Source of the DNA: Crithidia expoeki
Taxonomy: Eukaryota; Euglenozoa; Kinetoplastea; Trypanosomatida; Trypanosomatidae
NCBI GenBank assembly: GCA_900240875.1
Contig: OESE01000198.1
Span: 310,001 to 374,000, forward strand
Direction of reading: 5' to 3'
DNA: 64,000 nt
Below are positions 60,801-64,000 of this stretch, piece by piece. The position numbers were made by a program, and so were the translations under genes. The notes under the pieces are model-generated. The model was not told the DNA's origin. It was given only the letters and a program-made list of their open reading frames with translations, and ran no database searches. Position 1 is the stretch's first letter; each line of letters opens with the position of its first letter.

Positions 60801-63316
60801 CGTCGACACTGTTGAAGGATACCACAGGAGGGTTGGCAGCACCTGCCACAGAAGCGACGGTGACGGGCTCCACCAAACTGGCGATGCCGTCCAGGAGTGA
60901 CGTTTCCCTGTCGGCGCCACGACGTGGCTCGGGGCTGTCGGAGGTGCTGCTGCCCACACACCAGTTCGTGCGCAAGCGCGAGTACAACAACTTTAAGGAG
61001 TTCACCAAGCAAGAGATCGACGCAGTTTGGGTGGAGCTGTTGAACGGGCGCCGCAAACAAGGCATGTCGAAGGAGGAGGTGCTTCTGCAAATTAGCCAGA
61101 GCAAGGAGCAGCTGCTGAACACCGTTCTTCGGATTGTGCAGCGTCAGGAGAACGAGACACTTGGGATGCTGAGTAGCATCAAGCTGCAGCTGATAGAGCT
61201 GCGAAATGACCCATCCGCAATGCGTGAGGTGCGGGTGTTCCCCGTTGACAACGGCAAGTACCTGGAGGACTTTGTGCGCGCCATCGGTAGTAGTTCTGGC
61301 AGCGCATCGAAGACATCGGGTAACGAAACATCTTTAACGTCCGCACCAGTCGCACCAGAACCAGCGCGTCCGTCGACGTCAACGGTGGTCGATGCGGTGA
61401 CGGCCTTCAAAACGACCCCGCCCTCACTATTGCACCAGGCACCGGAATCCCCTCCCGAAAAGTGCGACACGCTGCAGCCCGCGGCGGAGACCAGCCGCAT
61501 CCACAACACGCTCAATAACAACAATAGCAACGAGTACTGCACCAGTAGTCGAGGGCGCGTCAGACCCCCCTCTGCGCAGGTGCAGCACTCTGCCGAGCGA
61601 GACAGCGACACGGCTGCGTCGAGCGGGCGCTCCTCCACGCCGCTTATCCCACAGTTTATTCCACCTACGGTGCACCGACGTTCCAGCTTGCCCAGCAAAG
61701 ATCAGTTGACAGAGGTGTCCTTTGCGGACGTCGATCATTCCCACCCCCCGCGGCTCTTCAGCAAGTCGCAGAGTGGTCAGCCAACATCCGCACCGCCGCT
61801 GTCCTCCGCCACCACACATGGCCGTCAGTACGCCGTGGCTGCATCGGTCAACCCGGCCATCGTGGCACCGGCCCCAAGACCAGAAGAACCGGTAAGTGCA
61901 ACGGCGCAGTACCGCCCAACTGGCCTGACACCGCCGTCACCACGTACAGCCTCGCCGAAAAACGTCTCACAGCCGTTCTCGGCCATGATCGACGCATCGA
62001 GGCGGCTGTTCCTGGGCAATCCGTTCGGTACCCCCGACGCCTCTCCACTCGACGTCGTCTCGCCGTACGCTTCACCAGGCGCGGTTAGTCAGCCAGTATC
62101 GAAGATGGTGCCGAGCATGGTGCCGCACACATACCAGGTAGAGAAGGAAGAACCGGTGGGTATGCCACGGCGCTATTTAAAGGAGGGGAAGTCGCCACGC
62201 AACCCAGCTGGGAACGCCTTCCACTTAAATCCGCTGCAGGATATGGGGATCAATCGTAGTGGTAACAATAACACCACTGGGGGTCGGCAACAGACCCCAC
62301 CGCGGCGTCAGCAGGGCGGGATGCCGGTGCAACGTGTGGGCCCGCAGGAGTCGAGTGGCCAAATCCTCCAAGACGAACCGAAGCCGTATGACTCTCGTCC
62401 ACTCCGATACCAGCTAATGCCGAGCACACCGCCGTCTCAGGCAACTGAGTTGGCGAAAGGGGCGAGCGTTGCACCGCCGCCGCTGCTGATGGAGACGTTG
62501 CCTGACAAGCACCAGTCGATGCCCATCGAGGAGGGCAGCGCCGTCTACTACGAATCCGTCGGGAGCCAGCGACCGGCACGTCGGTCGCTACGCCGTTCCT
62601 CCACCTCCACCCACAACACACCGACCCACACGTCAAATAACTTGCGAGGGATGCGTGGAACACTGCCTCCCGGGCACCTGTACAATCACGCTGACTCGGG
62701 GTCGGACTCGCAGCCGGTGCCGCGTCGCAGCCGCAGCCACACCTCCGCCCTCTCATCGCCGGAAGACGTGGGGCAGACGCGGGAGCAGCAGTATGCCCCG
62801 TTGCTCCCGCAGCAACAGTCACACCGCGACCACACCCCAGTGCACGACCTGTCGACGAACGCGGTGCGCATCAGCACCGCACCACCGCTCCGCAACCCCT
62901 TAGTGCAGGTGCCTACGTCGAAAGGTCTCATCCACCTCGGCCCCTACAACCCACTAAACGATAACGGGGAGAGGGAAGTCACTGCAGACGAACAAAACGA
63001 TAGTGAAGTTATCGACGCCGACACAAATCGATCCAGCCGTCTTGTGTTGTCGCCCTCGTCTCTGCCTTCGCCACCGCACACGGAGCACAACCCGCACGTC
63101 TACGCCCCGCAGGGCGCCCATCATGGGACGATGTCTGCAGCATCGCGCAGTCGCTGGCGGGATCGCCGTCCCCGGAGCGCGGCGCCCGCGGCCGCACCCC
63201 TACGTCGCGTCACGACTCGCCGTCGGCCGGGCCTGAGACGACAGCGACGGCGGTGGTGCCGGTGCGCGTACTGGACGGTCCAGTCAACAGACCGGGTCCC
63301 GCAGCTGTGCCTGTAA
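57845..63316 (+). CDS. Large coiled-coil protein, unknown function; 3' end probably frame-shifted
   Basis: 1823 residues as read. About 1-560 is almost continuous heptad-type coiled coil rich in Gln, Ala, Arg and Leu ('LEDIIRQQEQTIVIVLQRLR'). A second helical stretch lies at about 745-850. A compact segment at about 1035-1135 ('FVRKREYNNFKEFTKQEIDA', 'GMSKEEVLLQISQSKEQLLN') looks like a conserved domain. The remainder is Ser/Pro/Thr-rich and disordered. Such proteins in trypanosomatids are often cytoskeletal (basal body, flagellum attachment zone or kinetoplast linker), but I cannot assign this one. After about 63115 the reading turns very Arg-rich; another frame continues in the Ser/Pro-rich style to a TAG at 63379-63381, so the true end may be 63381. 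Confidence 0.8.
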   Translation: MSNEAYTSISNRVMSLEDIIRQQEQTIVIVLQRLRDVEQYAAAEVRNREQAQQQLYQLMGDRGGSPAEAAQQVQAILHNQNERLGALQADVQGQAATIRGVDEKFSAAFHGMEQRIQADVGGVHQRLQAGETTSMETMRNLQAQLQSLSNATQAVDTRSRDDLLAVQQQLGAELAAQRQRTDNLESAIRDALRDVHGSLTGELRNSEAQRRADLDGAVQRMSQSVEALDQRTRADLNQLHSVEQGDVSELGRRIEELERNLREVVQASTNGLANEVAQVAQHSQHLDRRQAAAHQTLLQELAKHDGQLESVDLNWRASVTDLSAMVRENMAAVQQQAATGDQALQRQLKALEDRFTAAAGDLNRSVHELGQRVREDCVQPLNEVQRTVSAQDQRLDRVADEYAAVQDSLKTFALHVDQDANQFRQVVEAAVRASHADLLERINFASAAITMQRDPEMLRVEVNRALTKLWEDAKGVFLTQRSLSEMEAQLATLESAVRVELCALAERSNDVQRSVDTFRIALQRGAGEAPLKVYHEATRRTTTTTAANGSSPSTPSLMGHETVSAKHSPEEKQQRISSSLTPANSIHLTPSAQTDKTPNTSVRASQSEDQLPPPLPSLQTSTIGPIRKSPSPRPKVEETARDDEGEQASTLCANSSSSYSTRSKDDDCLEQSTQDVNSLRASLNRLRLTQAQGVDRASAAALLRMEDRAAERAAAEASQQQKEKQRHSAEQRLIPHPGAASQRSNPVLYSDVSGAAEQADASSRAAQVAATLASEFSQEARNAANDASESVRAAEAAQNETLKVANELRLALQRVGKLEESLQRRLAELNAREPNAANAEARPKSGGSSRCDSHSDVTNAFGKRPFTADNGFVLETENGGGHQESPAKQRLHEEEQVPPHARRTSAATAAHISFFPKKPKSDAARPASAPEVVLVPRASSYSQDNLVEVPGVSKGEVFIVRKEKSDRTTPASVRQRSSFHGQPPLASTLLKDTTGGLAAPATEATVTGSTKLAMPSRSDVSLSAPRRGSGLSEVLLPTHQFVRKREYNNFKEFTKQEIDAVWVELLNGRRKQGMSKEEVLLQISQSKEQLLNTVLRIVQRQENETLGMLSSIKLQLIELRNDPSAMREVRVFPVDNGKYLEDFVRAIGSSSGSASKTSGNETSLTSAPVAPEPARPSTSTVVDAVTAFKTTPPSLLHQAPESPPEKCDTLQPAAETSRIHNTLNNNNSNEYCTSSRGRVRPPSAQVQHSAERDSDTAASSGRSSTPLIPQFIPPTVHRRSSLPSKDQLTEVSFADVDHSHPPRLFSKSQSGQPTSAPPLSSATTHGRQYAVAASVNPAIVAPAPRPEEPVSATAQYRPTGLTPPSPRTASPKNVSQPFSAMIDASRRLFLGNPFGTPDASPLDVVSPYASPGAVSQPVSKMVPSMVPHTYQVEKEEPVGMPRRYLKEGKSPRNPAGNAFHLNPLQDMGINRSGNNNTTGGRQQTPPRRQQGGMPVQRVGPQESSGQILQDEPKPYDSRPLRYQLMPSTPPSQATELAKGASVAPPPLLMETLPDKHQSMPIEEGSAVYYESVGSQRPARRSLRRSSTSTHNTPTHTSNNLRGMRGTLPPGHLYNHADSGSDSQPVPRRSRSHTSALSSPEDVGQTREQQYAPLLPQQQSHRDHTPVHDLSTNAVRISTAPPLRNPLVQVPTSKGLIHLGPYNPLNDNGEREVTADEQNDSEVIDADTNRSSRLVLSPSSLPSPPHTEHNPHVYAPQGAHHGTMSAASRSRWRDRRPRSAAPAAAPLRRVTTRRRPGLRRQRRRWCRCAYWTVQSTDRVPQLCL

Positions 63317-63381
63317 GTGTAAGCCAACAGCGGCAGCAGTCGGGCCCAGCGACGACGATACGCATTCACCCCTATTACTAG

Positions 63382-64000
63382 CGGAAGTTGTTGTGATGGG
63401 GCTTTGTGGGTGTCTTGTGGAACTCTTGGTGGTTGCGGTGGCGGGCGGTTTGCAAATATAGATAATAGCGAGTTGGGGTCGTGGGTGCCGCTAAAGTAGA
63501 AGTTTCGAGTCCTGAAACGGTTCGTTCGTTTAATGGACTTGCTAAGACACGCTAGTTTTCTAGGGCTGCTCCTTTCTTCTCTTACAGCTGCTTGCTTTCT
63601 GTTGCTTTGCGAAGGTTTATCTAAAACAGGCGATAAGTTTGTTTTGAATAGCACGACAACGTGCAGCAGTCCAAGTCGTGTACACTTTCTTTCTGTAGCG
63701 CTGTTGCGCTGCCGTTATTGATTCGAGTAGCACGCAAACTTGACGATGATGGTCCTGTCGCGCCAAGGCTCGTTGACAGGCAACAATGCACGAAATCAAC
63801 AACGGCAACAACCGCGGATTTGTCACTCTCTGTTGTTGTTCTCTTTTGTTCGTTTTGTAGTTTTTACTTAACAACTCACAAAACTCTCTTTTCTGTTTTC
63901 GGTGCCATAGTGACGTATAACAACACACAGAGCAAGCACATCTGTGTTCACATCTGCAGTTGTATTCGGTCTGTTCCTCTATCGCTCCCTCCAATTAAGC
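63382..64000. other. Downstream spacer to window end, no gene seen
   Basis: About 620 bases of mixed, partly T-rich sequence following the coiled-coil gene. Minus-strand and short plus-strand frames here show no domain or coding character. The next gene of the unit presumably starts beyond the window. Confidence 0.6.

Overview
The window looks like nuclear DNA of a trypanosomatid protozoan (Leishmania, Leptomonas or Crithidia side of the family; species not determined). All convincing genes lie on the + strand and lack introns. They are separated by T- and C-rich spacers with pyrimidine tracts followed by AG just upstream of most start codons. That is the layout of a polycistronic unit whose mRNAs are made by spliced-leader trans-splicing and polyadenylation. 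From memory, the set SCD6, ABCB transporter, RRM proteins and UBP cluster resembles Leishmania chromosome 25 read backwards; I could not check this.

Layout. 1-6 kb: an atypical Siw14/Oca1-like phosphatase, a J-like membrane protein and an ARMH1-like armadillo protein. 6.3-7.2 kb: SCD6/LSm14, followed by a 4.5 kb spacer. 11.7-13.7 kb: a mitochondrial-type ABCB half transporter. 15.4-16.1 kb: an RRM protein interrupted by a one-base frameshift. 18.9-20.6 kb: a protein of unknown function. 21-31.6 kb: four almost identical UBP-type RRM genes in tandem. Two of the intervals between them carry an identical 363-bp block that contains a 46-codon ORF behind a pyrimidine tract. 35-40.2 kb: a large protein that I read as a highly diverged myosin with a broken P-loop. 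41.4-44.8 kb: a type I surface protein with a six-cysteine kringle domain. 46-48.7 kb: two small membrane proteins, one with a SEC-C zinc motif. 49-50.2 kb: an Era-like GTPase. 51-53.1 kb: the Pol III factor BRF1. 53.7-56.8 kb: the U3 processome WD40 protein UTP13. 57.8-63.3 kb: a large coiled-coil protein whose last codons look frame-shifted.

How the genes relate. Neighbours in trypanosomatid units usually share no pathway. Here, however, the 6-32 kb part is rich in post-transcriptional regulators: SCD6 (P-body/translation repression), a UBP-like RRM protein and four UBP copies. In these organisms regulation is mostly at the mRNA level, so the long spacers, mainly 3'UTR, are likely to hold control elements. 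Ribosome and RNA production is represented by BRF1, UTP13 and the Era-like protein. I saw no tRNA, rRNA, CRISPR, transposon, retroelement or virus-like element.
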